Shown: positions 8,410 to 17,296, counted from the stretch's first letter. The stretch is 64,000 bases of DNA from Nitrospira sp. (GCA_018242725.1 JAFEBI010000008.1:154311-218310), one strand, 5' to 3'. The notes: a model not told the origin generated them from the letters alone. Program-made: numbers and translations.

Positions 8410-9759
8410 TTAAGCCGCTCGACGAAAGGAGTTACGATCGTTTCCGGTAGGTTCACTGGCCTGGCTATTCGACGATCTCTTGCGATGGATGGCCGGAGGT
8501 TCACAGAGCAATCGTGCTCCTGGTTTAAAAGTCAGGTAGTACCAGGCCCATTCAGACATCACGCGCACACGATTTCTCAACCCAATGAGGAAGAACACGT
8601 GAACCATGCACCACAGCGCCCAGGCCGGAAGGCCTGATGCGCGGAATGGCCCGATTTGAGCGACAGCTTGGGCACGACCGATCGTGACCGACATGCCCCG
8701 GTCACGATAGGCAAACGGCGAACGTTGTTCTGGTTTGAGTTCCTGATTGATCAACTCGGCAACGTACAGGCCTTCTCGCATGGCTACGGGCGCGATGCCG
8801 GGCAAAGGCTTCCCATCCTTACCCAGACAATGCGCGGCATCACCGATCACAAAGATCCATGGGTCTCTCGCGATCGTCAGATCTGGTTGAACTTTGATCC
8901 TCCCGCTTGGATCTTGATCAACGCCAAGGGTGTTCAACATGGGCGAAGCTTTATTGCCTGCCGCCCAAATCACGTTGGTGGACCAGACCCATTCATCACC
9001 GAGCATGACTCCGTCGGCGCGAACTAGGGTGACAGGCTTGTTGAGTTTGACGGTGACTCCCATCTGTTCCAATACGGTCAGCGCTTTGCCGGAGAGTGTG
9101 GGATTGAATCCAGGCAGGATACGGGGGCCAGCTTCGATGAGGATGATCGAGAGATCCTCCAGGCGTAAGTGAGGATAATCCGGCCCCATGGCTTTTCTGC
9201 CGATTTCAAGCAATGAGCCGGCGAGCTCTACGCCCGTCGGTCCTCCTCCCACAATGACGAAGTTAAGACGGTTCTGGATGCCAACGTCTGCTCGCTGACG
9301 TTCAGCTTCTTCAAACGCGAGCAGGATCCGCTCTCGTAAGTGAACGGCATCCGCCATCGTCTTGAGCCCTTGGGCATTCGCCTCCCACTCCTCATGTCCG
9401 AAATAGGCATGGCGCGATCCTGGCGCGACGATGAGAGCATCAAACCCGATAGGCGCGCTGTGATGCAGGTGGACCACGCGCGCAATCCGATCAATCGACA
9501 GGACGTCATCCATGACGATCCGTACGTTGGGCTGTGAGCGGAACAAGGTGCGCAAGGGCCAGGCGATGTCGCCGGGTAACAACGCTGCTGTGGCCACCTG
9601 GTACAGCAGCGGCTGGAAGACATGGTGATTGGTACGGTCTATCAAGGTGACATCGACGTCACGCAAGTAGCGCGCTGCCGTCATGCCTCCAAATCCACCT
9701 CCTATAATGACGACATGTTTTCGTGTCACGGGGCGAGAGAAACGGGCAGATTCTTCCAC
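8410..9759 (-). CDS. Type II NADH dehydrogenase (NDH-2), paralogue 2
   Basis: A 449-residue NDH-2 nearly colinear with the following gene: HVVIIGGGFGGMTAARYL (FAD), VIVGGGPTGVELAGSL (NADH) and IFVIGDAAHCLGKDGKPLPG. It differs by a basic N-terminal extension (MEESARFSRPVTRKH) and a C-terminal tail of about 35 residues rich in Arg/Ser/Asn, absent from paralogue 1. The hydrophobic anchor ALWCMVHVFFLIGL is kept. Both copies keep all motifs, so both are probably active; the tails may give different localisation or regulation. Nitrite-oxidising relatives often carry several NDH-2 genes, which is only a general expectation here. Confidence 0.93.
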   Translation of the reverse strand: MEESARFSRPVTRKHVVIIGGGFGGMTAARYLRDVDVTLIDRTNHHVFQPLLYQVATAALLPGDIAWPLRTLFRSQPNVRIVMDDVLSIDRIARVVHLHHSAPIGFDALIVAPGSRHAYFGHEEWEANAQGLKTMADAVHLRERILLAFEEAERQRADVGIQNRLNFVIVGGGPTGVELAGSLLEIGRKAMGPDYPHLRLEDLSIILIEAGPRILPGFNPTLSGKALTVLEQMGVTVKLNKPVTLVRADGVMLGDEWVWSTNVIWAAGNKASPMLNTLGVDQDPSGRIKVQPDLTIARDPWIFVIGDAAHCLGKDGKPLPGIAPVAMREGLYVAELINQELKPEQRSPFAYRDRGMSVTIGRAQAVAQIGPFRASGLPAWALWCMVHVFFLIGLRNRVRVMSEWAWYYLTFKPGARLLCEPPAIHRKRSSNSQASEPTGNDRNSFRRAA

Positions 9760-9912
9760 CGGTTCGCATCCTTTAATGAATCAGGGGGCCTGCTTGGGTT
9801 GTCTGACGAAACAATGGAGGAACCGGAGTCCCACGATCAGCATAGGCGTCTTCTCTCTTTTCATCGGCTGATCTTGCAGTTTCTTGAGTGCAATGGGGGA
9901 TGACTCACAGTC

Positions 9913-9940
9913 TTGGCTTCATGGATGATCCTGCTACACT
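9913..9940 (+). promoter_or_regulatory. Candidate sigma-70 promoter
   Basis: TTGGCT (9913-9918) and TACACT (9935-9940), separated by 16 bp, lie about 60 bp before the lipoprotein start at 10000. The spacing and bases fit a housekeeping promoter, but this is pattern matching only. Confidence 0.4.
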
Positions 9941-9999
9941 TACTTCGATGGATTGAAGTCTCCTGGTAAATCCTAGGCAAGAAGCAAGGAGTCGTCCTT

Positions 10000-10740
10000 A
10001 TGGCTATCCGTACCTGTTTGCGGATGATCGGGCTTCTGTGGTGTGCCGTTGTCGTGCACATGATCGGGGGATGTTCTAGTAACTACTATACGGCCAACGT
10101 GAACGGTGAACAGAAGGTCTATCGGGTGGACGAACAAGGTGGGAAGACGCTCGTGTATGAGACTGATCAGCAGGGCAAGACCACCATCTATGATGCCAAT
10201 GATCCGATGGCCAAACGGCAGGCGGCCTCGCAAGAAGTAGCTGGGGAGTTCAATCTACAGAAAAATGGACGACTTGACCAAGCAAACAATGGATCGAAAC
10301 GACAGCCGAACGAACCCATCTATGTGGATCTTGCGCCGGCTGAATTGGATGAACAGATGCAGAAGGCCGAGCGAGCTAAGGGAGCAGTAGCAGAACAGAT
10401 TCGAAGTGCGTTTGTCGAGGATCCCATGATTAAACTCATCGAACGCGATCAGGAACGATCCGGGTTATTGAAGCCCCATCTGCCAGCTGGTGCGGATGTC
10501 GAGGTGTCGCCGAAGGTCTCACTGAAGGAGGCCTATGGAATCGATCGAAAAACCGGAAAGCCCGTGAGGATGTTGGCCGTCGTCTTTGAAGCCACCATCA
10601 CATCACAGGTGCCACCCGCGACCTATACCGTATCGGAGTCCGGTCATGCTCAGCGAAATCTTGAAGTCTCCAAGCGCTTCACGAAGCAGATCAAACAAGT
10701 CATTCTAGAAAAAATCGGTCCGAATATCCCAGCGCACTGA
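10000..10740 (+). CDS. Hypothetical lipoprotein
   Basis: A 246-residue predicted lipoprotein. The signal peptide (IGLLWCAVVVHMIGGC) ends in a lipobox with Cys25. Next come short repeats with YTANVNGEQKVYRVDEQGGKT style Tyr/Gly turns (residues 29-65), a charged helix-rich middle with many Lys/Glu/Gln, and a C-terminal domain beginning near residue 165. The C-terminal part (LAVVFEATITSQVPPATYTVSESG) looks like beta strands. No family is recognised. GCAAGGAG sits about ten bases before the ATG as ribosome site. It is transcribed alone, divergent from the NDH-2 pair. Confidence 0.7.
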   Translation: MAIRTCLRMIGLLWCAVVVHMIGGCSSNYYTANVNGEQKVYRVDEQGGKTLVYETDQQGKTTIYDANDPMAKRQAASQEVAGEFNLQKNGRLDQANNGSKRQPNEPIYVDLAPAELDEQMQKAERAKGAVAEQIRSAFVEDPMIKLIERDQERSGLLKPHLPAGADVEVSPKVSLKEAYGIDRKTGKPVRMLAVVFEATITSQVPPATYTVSESGHAQRNLEVSKRFTKQIKQVILEKIGPNIPAH

Positions 10741-10851
10741 GCTTCATCCTCTCACCTGCCATATCACCCTAAATGCTCCTGCCCGCTTTATCGTTTGTGT
10801 TTCTCCCAGTCGTGAATGTAATAATGTTGGCCGCTGTGGAGGATTGATCCA

Positions 10852-11424
10852 GTGGCCAAGATCCAGCCATCTGACTCTCGCATCACGATTGCCGATACTG
10901 CGGAGGGGCTGCGGATCGTCATGCCTTGTCGCCGAAGCTGGTTCGTCATTGTCTTCTTGGCGTTCTGGATTTGTGGGTGGGCGGTGGCAGAAGTAATGGT
11001 TGCAAATCAGTTTATGAGGGGTGATAGCCCGCCCGAGGGAGAATTGTTCATGTTGGCCTGGTTTGGGGTCTGGACTGTCGGTGGAGTGGTTGCCATCTAT
11101 GCCTGGCTGTGGCAGTTGATGGGGAAGGAAATTTTCACGGCGCGTGGACAGACGTTCAACATTCGGCGTGATATCGGAGGATTCGGGTTTGATAGGGAGT
11201 ACAACCTCGTACAAATGCGGGATCTTCGTATCGGATCAGTCGGAGCTAGTCCGCTGGAGTTTTCATCCAGTTTGCAATTATGGGGAGTCGGTGGTGGGGC
11301 GATTGCGTTTGACCACGGGGAGAGAATGTATCGATTTGGGGCGGGCCTCGACGAAGCGGAAGCGAAACAGGTCCTGACTGCCATCAAGCAGCGATTCAGA
11401 ATCCCTGAAGGCTCGCTGGCATAA
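10852..11424 (+). CDS. Hypothetical protein with two membrane segments
   Basis: A 190-residue protein of unknown function starting at a GTG with a clear GGAGG (10838-10842) ribosome site. Residues about 24-46 (WFVIVFLAFWICGWAVAEVMV) and 58-80 (LFMLAWFGVWTVGGVVAIYAWLW) are two transmembrane helices. The remaining 105 residues form a soluble beta-rich domain with FTARGQTFNIRRDIGGFGF and GGGAIAFDHGERMYRFGAGL. The arrangement recalls small PH-like or YdbT-type membrane proteins, where a two-helix hairpin carries a PH domain; that is inference only. Confidence 0.65.
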   Translation: MAKIQPSDSRITIADTAEGLRIVMPCRRSWFVIVFLAFWICGWAVAEVMVANQFMRGDSPPEGELFMLAWFGVWTVGGVVAIYAWLWQLMGKEIFTARGQTFNIRRDIGGFGFDREYNLVQMRDLRIGSVGASPLEFSSSLQLWGVGGGAIAFDHGERMYRFGAGLDEAEAKQVLTAIKQRFRIPEGSLA

Positions 11425-11478
11425 AGTTACTTCTTATGCGCACCGTATACTGCAAAACAGATAGGCTTACTTTCGTTT

Positions 11479-12220
11479 TTAATCTTTGACTTGAGAAAAA
11501 TAGTGTCGATAAAACTGAACAAGCGCTTCTCGTGGACCGATAACTTTTCCATTCACAAAGACATCTTCTGGAGACTGGTTCTCATCGTGAGGTCTCTCAT
11601 GATCTTTTGCACGGTGGAAGTCTCCTGCAACCAAACAGTTAGCGTTTCTTTCAGACATTGAAATCATGTCACCTGGCAACCAGCCGCGTATGTCAATCTT
11701 CCATTGACGTGAGGGTCCCGTGTCAACCTCTAGCCAATGATCATCTGGATCATCAGAATCTGTGGTTGTAAGAAAATAGGAGACGACAATTTTTTTAACG
11801 AGCGGATCTGTTGAACGCAAGAAATACCATATATACTCAACCATTTCATTGCAGCGATCAAGTTTGGGTGGTTGGCCATCAGCGTGTTCAATGGAGTCTC
11901 TGATATCAATCAATGCTCCAAGAACCATTGGTTTTATGATTCCTAGAAATGCCAACCGCTGTAGTGCCCCCCTTTGGTAAGTCAGAAACTGGAATGTGCT
12001 TAAAATCATAAATCTTTTCAAGAGCTGCTTTCCGGTGAAAAGCCGCTCTTTTAAGTGTCGTGATCACATCAACCAAGTCTAGCCCCCCAGGAGAACTTTT
12101 AAGCTTATGTTCTGCATGTCGTAGTAGTTGGTAGGGACGATCAATCAGATTGGCTCTGTCCCCACAGTGTTGCCACCTTCTGGAAATACTTCCCAAGAAA
12201 GGATATCGAGGGAAATCCAA
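11479..12220 (-). pseudogene. Hypothetical gene broken by a frameshift in a G6 run
   Basis: Two overlapping reading frames on the minus strand (12220-11906 and 12021-11479) look like one gene of about 246 codons. The first frame reads through KIYDFKHIPVSDLPKGG and then becomes GTTAVGISRNHK; the second frame continues as GALQRLAFLGIIKP. The switch falls exactly in a run of six G on the coding strand (plus-strand C6, 11967-11972). Removing one G joins ...LPKGALQRLAFLG... without a break. This is either a sequencing error or a real frameshift. The protein is unrecognised and has an AT-richer composition than its neighbours. It has no signal peptide or membrane segment. Confidence 0.6.
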
Positions 12221-12509
12221 AAATTTGTTATCGGTAGGTCTTGTTTCATACTTCTCTCACACGATAGTGGGCCATTGTACTTCTGGTAGGTGTGTGCGTC
12301 GATCTCTCACTTTGTGCAAAGGGGGGACTACCATCTCCAACGAATGCTTCCTCCTGGTTTGACCGTTCGTGCAAGTTAAAATCAGCCACTACTGCTTCTG
12401 ATTTTCAGGTACTTCCTTAGTTGCAGCCATTCCCGCCTGGTGCTACCCTTTCGCCGCTGGTCCACGCTTCTCCTAGCCTTATCACAAAGACCGGGTCCAT
12501 GAGGACGGG

Positions 12510-14888
12510 ATGACGACGCTTACTGATCCAAAAGGGCAGGAGGCACGCTTCAAAGCGGATCAATTTCTTCGTGCCCTTGTCGAAGGGACAGTCGCATCGA
12601 CCGGAACTGATTTCCTTCGAGAATTAGTCCGTCAGGTGGCAGGTGCGCTGGGAATTCGCTATGCCTTTGTGGGATACCTTGAACCGGCTGCTCGCATTCG
12701 GACCCTGGCCTTCTGGAAGGGCGATCGCTACGGAGATGAGGTAGAGTACGATCTAGACGGCACACCCTGTACGAAGGTCATCAAGGGTGAGACCTGCCAC
12801 TATGCGCAAGATGTACAAAAACTATTTCCCCGCGATGCCGATCTCGCTACGCTAGGGGTGAGTAGTTATCTTGCTGTTCCCCTGAAATCTCCGACGGGAA
12901 CGGTCCTTGGCCATCTCGTGGCCATGGACGTTAACCCTATGGTGCTGACTGCCGAAGAAATCGATGTATTCAGGCTGTTCGGCGAGCGAGCCGGAGTAGA
13001 AATCTATCGTCAAACAATCGAATGGGCGTTACAAGATCGGGAGCAAATTCTTCGCGCAATCACGGAAGCGACACTCCCGACCGTCAGCGGAGAGTTTTTC
13101 CAGTCACTCGTGAAACACGTTGCGACCGCACTGAGTGTGGACTACGCTTATATCTCCGAATTGATATCGGACGGTTCCAAGTTCCAATCCAAGGCTGGAT
13201 GGGGGAAGGATGGGTTTTTACCGCCGTTCGACGTACCGGCCCAAGGCCCCTGCGAGACGGTCTTAACAAAGCATTGTGTGCATCATCCGGATAAGCTGGC
13301 CTCGATTTATCCCCACGTCCCACTGATTCAGGACATCGGGGTCGTGAGCTATTGCGGGGTGCCGGTAGTGGATTCAGCAGGGCTGGTGCTCGGGCACCTG
13401 GCCGTCATGGACTCAAAGCCATTGCACGATGAAACGCGGGTGACCTCGGTGTTGAGTCTCTTTGCGACCAGAGCGGCAGCAGAAATTGAGCGGCAGCGCA
13501 TGGAAACGATGTTGAAAGAGAACGAGGCTCAGTTGCACGATCTCTTCGACGAAGCACCGATAGCCTATGTGAACGAAGGGGTGGATTCGAAGTTTATCCG
13601 TGCCAACAAGACGGCCCTCAAGACCCTTGGGATCACTCGGGAGCAGGTAAAAGGAACCTTTGGGAAATCGTTTATTCCTGATACCCCAGACGCGCAGCGC
13701 CGACTGAAGGAGGCGTTCGACTCAGTCGGCAAGGGCATCGATACAGCCGGTGTCGTGCTTGAACTACGCCGAAAAGACAATGGCAAGCCACTCTGGATTC
13801 GCTGGTGGTCCAGGCCTGACCCGAGTGGCACCTTTACCCGCACGATGTTCATCGACATCACCGATCAGGTGCTGATGGAGCAGGAAAAGGCCAGGTTGGA
13901 AGCCCAGGCGGTCTACCTGCAGGAAGAGATCAAGGGGAGCCATAATTTTGAGGAGCTCATCGGCTCGTCGACTTCGCTCAAGAAAGTGCTCAAGGGAGTG
14001 GAGCGAGTGGCGCCGACGGACTCAACCGTGCTAATCACTGGAGAAACCGGGACGGGAAAAGAACTGATCGCGCGGGCAATCCATAATCTTAGCCCACGAA
14101 AAGACCGTTCGTTAGTGAAGGTGAACTGCGCGGCGATTCCAGCCGGCTTGATCGAAAGCGAGTTGTTCGGTCATGAGAAGGGAGCCTTCACTGGCGCATT
14201 GACGAGGAAAATGGGCCGGTTTGAAGTGGCCGACAAGGGGACGATCTTTCTCGATGAGATCGGCGAACTGCCGTTGGATCTGCAATCGAAGCTCCTGCGC
14301 GTGTTGCAAGAAGGTGAATTTGAACGGGTCGGAGGGAACCAGACCTTTAAGGTAAATGTGCGTGTGATTGCCGCGACGAATCGAAACCTTGAGCAACTTT
14401 CTAAGTCTGGACAGTATCGGCCGGATCTCTACTATCGTCTCAACGTGTTTCCAATTCATCTGCCGGCGTTGCATGAACGGGAAGGGGATATTCCACTCTT
14501 GGCCCAATATTTTGTGCGGAAACTTTCGACGAATCTGGGAAAGAGAATTGATCGTATCCCGGAACGGATGATGACGGCCCTCCGACGGTATCAATGGCCG
14601 GGCAATGTGCGTGAGTTGGAGCATGTCATCGAACGGGCGGTGATTTTGAGTGAAGGGTCGGAGTTAGAACCGATTGAGTGGTTCTCAACACCAATTGGGA
14701 AGTTCGACGATGAGACTTTGCAGACATTGGAAGAACTGGAACGTAATCACATCGTTCGAGTCCTGGAACATACCAACTGGCGTGTCAGCGGCGAAAAGGG
14801 CGCGGCGAAGGTCCTAGGCCTCAATGCCACGACGCTGGAAGCGCGTATGAAGAAACTTGGAATTACGCGCGTGAAAGGTGAGAGGTGA
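12510..14888 (+). CDS. Sigma-54-dependent transcriptional activator (GAF-GAF-PAS-AAA-Fis)
   Basis: A 792-residue enhancer-binding protein resembling FhlA in layout. Two GAF-like sensor domains (about 20-165 and 185-330), in which TPCTKVIKGETCHY and GPCETVLTKHCVHH are parallel blocks, are followed by a PAS domain (about 335-455). The AAA+ domain has Walker A GETGTGKE (511-518), the sigma-54 contact loop GAFTGA (558-563) and Walker B with D582 in FLDEIGELP. The C-terminal Fis-type helix-turn-helix ends in GLNATTLEARMKKLGI. It lacks a receiver, so it senses small molecules or a partner instead of phosphate. A -24/-12 promoter lies 226 bp downstream of its stop, before the STAS/ECF operon, its likely target. 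Confidence 0.95.
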   Translation: MTTLTDPKGQEARFKADQFLRALVEGTVASTGTDFLRELVRQVAGALGIRYAFVGYLEPAARIRTLAFWKGDRYGDEVEYDLDGTPCTKVIKGETCHYAQDVQKLFPRDADLATLGVSSYLAVPLKSPTGTVLGHLVAMDVNPMVLTAEEIDVFRLFGERAGVEIYRQTIEWALQDREQILRAITEATLPTVSGEFFQSLVKHVATALSVDYAYISELISDGSKFQSKAGWGKDGFLPPFDVPAQGPCETVLTKHCVHHPDKLASIYPHVPLIQDIGVVSYCGVPVVDSAGLVLGHLAVMDSKPLHDETRVTSVLSLFATRAAAEIERQRMETMLKENEAQLHDLFDEAPIAYVNEGVDSKFIRANKTALKTLGITREQVKGTFGKSFIPDTPDAQRRLKEAFDSVGKGIDTAGVVLELRRKDNGKPLWIRWWSRPDPSGTFTRTMFIDITDQVLMEQEKARLEAQAVYLQEEIKGSHNFEELIGSSTSLKKVLKGVERVAPTDSTVLITGETGTGKELIARAIHNLSPRKDRSLVKVNCAAIPAGLIESELFGHEKGAFTGALTRKMGRFEVADKGTIFLDEIGELPLDLQSKLLRVLQEGEFERVGGNQTFKVNVRVIAATNRNLEQLSKSGQYRPDLYYRLNVFPIHLPALHEREGDIPLLAQYFVRKLSTNLGKRIDRIPERMMTALRRYQWPGNVRELEHVIERAVILSEGSELEPIEWFSTPIGKFDDETLQTLEELERNHIVRVLEHTNWRVSGEKGAAKVLGLNATTLEARMKKLGITRVKGER

Positions 14889-14976
14889 AGCGTAAAATGA
14901 GACGTTGAATACTGTAGTTGAATTGTGCCTCCTCCCCTGGTTCTTGTGCCGCTAGCCGATCGCTCATTCCCAAGAC

Positions 14977-15019
14977 CAATTCCCAACTAATTGTGATGCT
15001 CCCAATATATTGGGAATTG
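14977..15019. promoter_or_regulatory. Inverted repeat, candidate activator-binding site
   Basis: CAATTCCCAA (14977-14986) and TTGGGAATTG (15010-15019) are perfect 10-base inverted copies. The right arm overlaps a second perfect palindrome, CCCAATATATTGGG (15001-15014), and another TTCCCAA occurs just upstream at about 14968-14974. Centred about 140 bp before the predicted transcription start of the sigma-54 promoter at 15114-15129, the place and symmetry fit an upstream activating sequence for a dimeric Fis-type regulator. Binding by the adjacent activator is inference. Confidence 0.55.
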
Positions 15020-15113
15020 CGTTGCTTCCCACCGCTCCATCTCGCTGACGCCTTTCACTGAAGAAGTTTGTCACATCAAATACTTACATCCTGTTTCTCC
15101 ATGATGTGCATTC

Positions 15114-15129
15114 TGGCACTGCGGTTGCT
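15114..15129 (+). promoter_or_regulatory. Sigma-54 (-24/-12) promoter
   Basis: TGGCAC, five bases, then TTGCT. The invariant GG and GC dinucleotides are separated by exactly 10 bases, as required for sigma-54 promoters. The predicted start of transcription is near 15140, about 33 bp before the STAS gene at 15173. The gene before it encodes a sigma-54 activator, which supports the call. Confidence 0.75.
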
Positions 15130-15172
15130 CAGGAGACAGGCATCACGTTGAGCAAGGAGGAGCAAAGTCGCA

Positions 15173-15442
15173 ATGTTGAAGATTACAAAAATACAGGAGA
15201 GCGAGCGAGATGTCTTGCTGAGGTTGGAAGGCAAGATCACAAAGCAATGGGCGGCGCTGCTCGATGAAGAGTGCCGTGCCCATCTACGGAAGCATAAAAC
15301 TGTGTTTTTAGATTGTTCACAGGTCGATTACATCGATGGACGGGGAGTGGAAGTACTGAATGCGTTTCCCCCGTCGAGTGTCACCCTTATGAGCGCTCCA
15401 GCTCTGATGACGGAGCTGCTCCACCTTGGAGGTCGGTCATGA
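15173..15442 (+). CDS. STAS-domain protein
   Basis: An 89-residue single STAS domain like anti-sigma-factor antagonists and MlaB. The block VFLDCSQVDYIDGRGVEVLNAF corresponds to the conserved DxSxVxxIDSxG loop. The position usually occupied by a phosphorylated Ser/Thr after the Asp is Gly here (IDGRG), so regulation by a serine kinase is unlikely in the usual form. AAGGAGGAG lies at about 15155-15163 before the ATG. Its stop overlaps the ATG of the ECF sigma gene (ATGA), and it is first in a sigma-54-type operon; a role in modulating that sigma factor or its regulator is inferred. Confidence 0.85.
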   Translation: MLKITKIQESERDVLLRLEGKITKQWAALLDEECRAHLRKHKTVFLDCSQVDYIDGRGVEVLNAFPPSSVTLMSAPALMTELLHLGGRS

Positions 15443-16167
15443 ATGTTGATACCAGTCTGGTTACGAAGTCCACGCATTATTTAAGTGGTGCAGATCGAAT
15501 ATCAGTGCCTTGTCGGATCCCTACTGAAGGGAACAGGGATAATGTACTCCTTGCACGACTCAGGCAGGGGGACGAAGGCGCGTTTGCTGAACTGGTGACG
15601 CGTCACCATAGTGCGTTGATCCGAATGGCTATGGGGCACGTGGCGAATCGCGAAGTCGCAGAGGAAGTCGTACAAGACACATGGATAGCAGTCATCGAAG
15701 GTTTGGAGCGTTTCGAAGGGCGATCGTCATTGCGAACGTGGATCTTCGGTATCCTGATTCACAAAGCCAAGGATCGCGGGGTCCGAGAAAAACGGCATGT
15801 GACCTTTTCCTCCTTCGAGGCGGTGAGTGACGAGGGTGATGAGGTGATCGATCCCTCCCGCTTTCATCAGACAGGGGAATGGGCGGGGCACTGGGCGCTT
15901 CCTCCCCAACCATGGGATGACCAGACGCCGGAGAAGCTGCTGGCGTCTCAGCAGGCGGTGAACGCGATGAACCGAGCCATTGAATCGTTGCCACAGACGT
16001 TGAGAGAAGTTCTCACCCTACGCGATATCGAGGGCGTGGAAGCCAAAGAAGTCTGTGAAATTCTTAAGATTACCGAAACGAACCTCTATGTCCGCCTCCA
16101 TCGAGCGAGAGAGCGGGTTCGCCAAACGGTGGAAACTTATATGGCGGGGGGATCATCTGCGGTGTAA
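15439..16167 (+). CDS. ECF-family RNA polymerase sigma factor
   Basis: A 242-residue RpoE-type sigma factor. Region 2 includes GDEGAFAELVTRHHSALIRMAMGH and AEEVVQDTWIAVIEGLERFEG; region 4 includes LPQTLREVLTLRDIEGVEAKEVC followed by LYVRLHRARERVR. A long linker of about 60 residues lies between them. The ATG at 15439 overlaps the STAS stop; the frame is open further upstream but the overlap and the family start support this choice. The next gene encodes a zinc-finger anti-sigma candidate, the standard pairing. Expression from a sigma-54 promoter would make it the second step of a cascade. Confidence 0.93.
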   Translation: MNVDTSLVTKSTHYLSGADRISVPCRIPTEGNRDNVLLARLRQGDEGAFAELVTRHHSALIRMAMGHVANREVAEEVVQDTWIAVIEGLERFEGRSSLRTWIFGILIHKAKDRGVREKRHVTFSSFEAVSDEGDEVIDPSRFHQTGEWAGHWALPPQPWDDQTPEKLLASQQAVNAMNRAIESLPQTLREVLTLRDIEGVEAKEVCEILKITETNLYVRLHRARERVRQTVETYMAGGSSAV

Positions 16168-16220
16168 GGAAGAGGCGTCATGACCGACTCACTAGTAGGA
16201 ACAGAAGGAGGGGCTTGACG

Positions 16221-16502
16221 ATGGCAAAGGAAGAGGTAAAGGAAGTCGCCCCAGACATTACATGCCAAGAGGTAGCACAGTGGGCCTCCGCTTATCTGGA
16301 GGAACATGTCGGCGATGAACGGAAGCATCAAATCACCGTTCATTTGGCCATCTGTGCCGGTTGCGAGACTTACATGAAGCAGATTGCTATCGTTCGGGAC
16401 ACGGTGGGACTGCTGCCGAAGTGGGACGAACAACCGTCCGACGCACATCGCTTGCGACAAGCCTTTGTTGCGTGGGTACATCGATCACCTTCTGGTAAAT
16501 GA
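16221..16502 (+). CDS. Zinc-finger anti-sigma factor candidate
   Basis: A 93-residue soluble protein with the zinc-finger pattern of ZAS/zf-HC2 anti-sigma factors: C15, then H41-x3-C45-x2-C48. Such domains clamp the cognate ECF sigma factor. There is no membrane helix, so it is a cytoplasmic type. AAGGAGGGG (16205-16213) stands seven bases before the ATG at 16221; a TTG at 16215 is possible but worse placed. It lies 53 bp after the ECF gene. Redox or metal response through the cysteines is a known property of the family and is inferred here. Confidence 0.8.
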   Translation: MAKEEVKEVAPDITCQEVAQWASAYLEEHVGDERKHQITVHLAICAGCETYMKQIAIVRDTVGLLPKWDEQPSDAHRLRQAFVAWVHRSPSGK

Positions 16503-16530
16503 TCTTTCAGAGGTGAGGAGGGAAATTTCT

Positions 16531-16922
16531 ATGACAGGGTTGCGAGTGCTCATTATGCTATTCACAGTTGGGTTTGTGGGGCCAATCCACGCCATCCAAC
16601 AGTTTGAACGAAATGGATCATCGAAGTTTCGTATGGACTATCAAGGTTCGATTTCCCAGTTTTTTTCATCAGTCCATCGGGGTGCCTTTGTTGCAGAGCT
16701 GTTCAAGTATGTTCCGCAGTTTGGCGGTTTTTGCTCCTATGGGAATAATTAAAAACTATAAGGCAGTGATCGATCCTGAGGCCTTGACAGTTGTTCATGA
16801 TAAACTCTCTCAATAAGAGTGAATCGGTCCGTACTCGGTGGCTCTTAGATATCCCCGGCTATGTTCGGAAGGCTGATGCCAATTGGCTGGAGGTCCAACG
16901 GCAAGCCAAGGTGCAAGAATAA
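16531..16922 (+). pseudogene. Decayed YHS-domain exported protein
   Basis: Remnants of a YHS-domain protein spread over three frames. A good ribosome site (GAGGAGGG) and signal peptide (MTGLRVLIMLFTVGFVGPIHA) open the gene. The YHS core segment LFKYVPQFGGFCSYG is then lost into a stop; in another frame NYKAVIDPEALTVVHDKL continues, and in the third NKSESVRTRWLLDIPGYVRKADANWLEV ends the protein at TAA 16920-16922. The last switch fits loss of two bases from a KLYLN-type codon block. About 25 residues that normally carry the GYDPVAYF block are also missing. No functional protein is expected. Confidence 0.75.
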
Positions 16923-16978
16923 CCGGATGCAGTTTCTCCATTATGGTCAATCCACTATTACCAACCAGGAGGTGTTCG

Positions 16979-17296
16979 ATGAAGAAGATGATGGTCTCAA
17001 TTTCGGCGGTCGCTTTTCTGATGTGTGCCAGCGCCTATTCCTTCGCTGGCGAGATGGGCTCGATGGTCAATGAGATGAAAAGCGAGATGAAGGCCGATAC
17101 GGACGCGATGAAAGGGGAGATGAAGGCTGGCGTTGATGCGATGAAAGGAAAGCCTGGTGCGATGAAAGATGAGATGAAAGGAGAGATGAAGGCCAAGACG
17201 GATTCAATGAAGGCGTCGAAGGATACGATGAAGGACGAGATGAAAGCCACGAAGGACTCAATGAAGGGGAATCTGAAGGGAGCAATGGGATACTAA
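16979..17296 (+). CDS. Exported Met/Lys-repeat protein
   Basis: A 105-residue protein with a signal peptide (VSISAVAFLMCASAYSFA, cleavage near residue 23) followed by about eight imperfect copies of an EMKAxxDAMKG-like 11-residue unit. The repeats are rich in Met, Lys, Asp and Glu and would form a long amphipathic helix. Strong AGGAGG ribosome site lies at 16968-16973. A perfect hairpin terminator follows at 17327-17364. A related protein lies at 30569. Function is unknown; metal binding by the methionines or an apolipoprotein-like helix are possibilities, not shown. Confidence 0.75.
   Translation: MKKMMVSISAVAFLMCASAYSFAGEMGSMVNEMKSEMKADTDAMKGEMKAGVDAMKGKPGAMKDEMKGEMKAKTDSMKASKDTMKDEMKATKDSMKGNLKGAMGY

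Noticed and set aside
15439-16167. Earlier start at 15313 for the sigma factor
   Set aside because: It would read through the STAS gene in another frame; ATG 15439 overlaps the STAS stop and fits the family.
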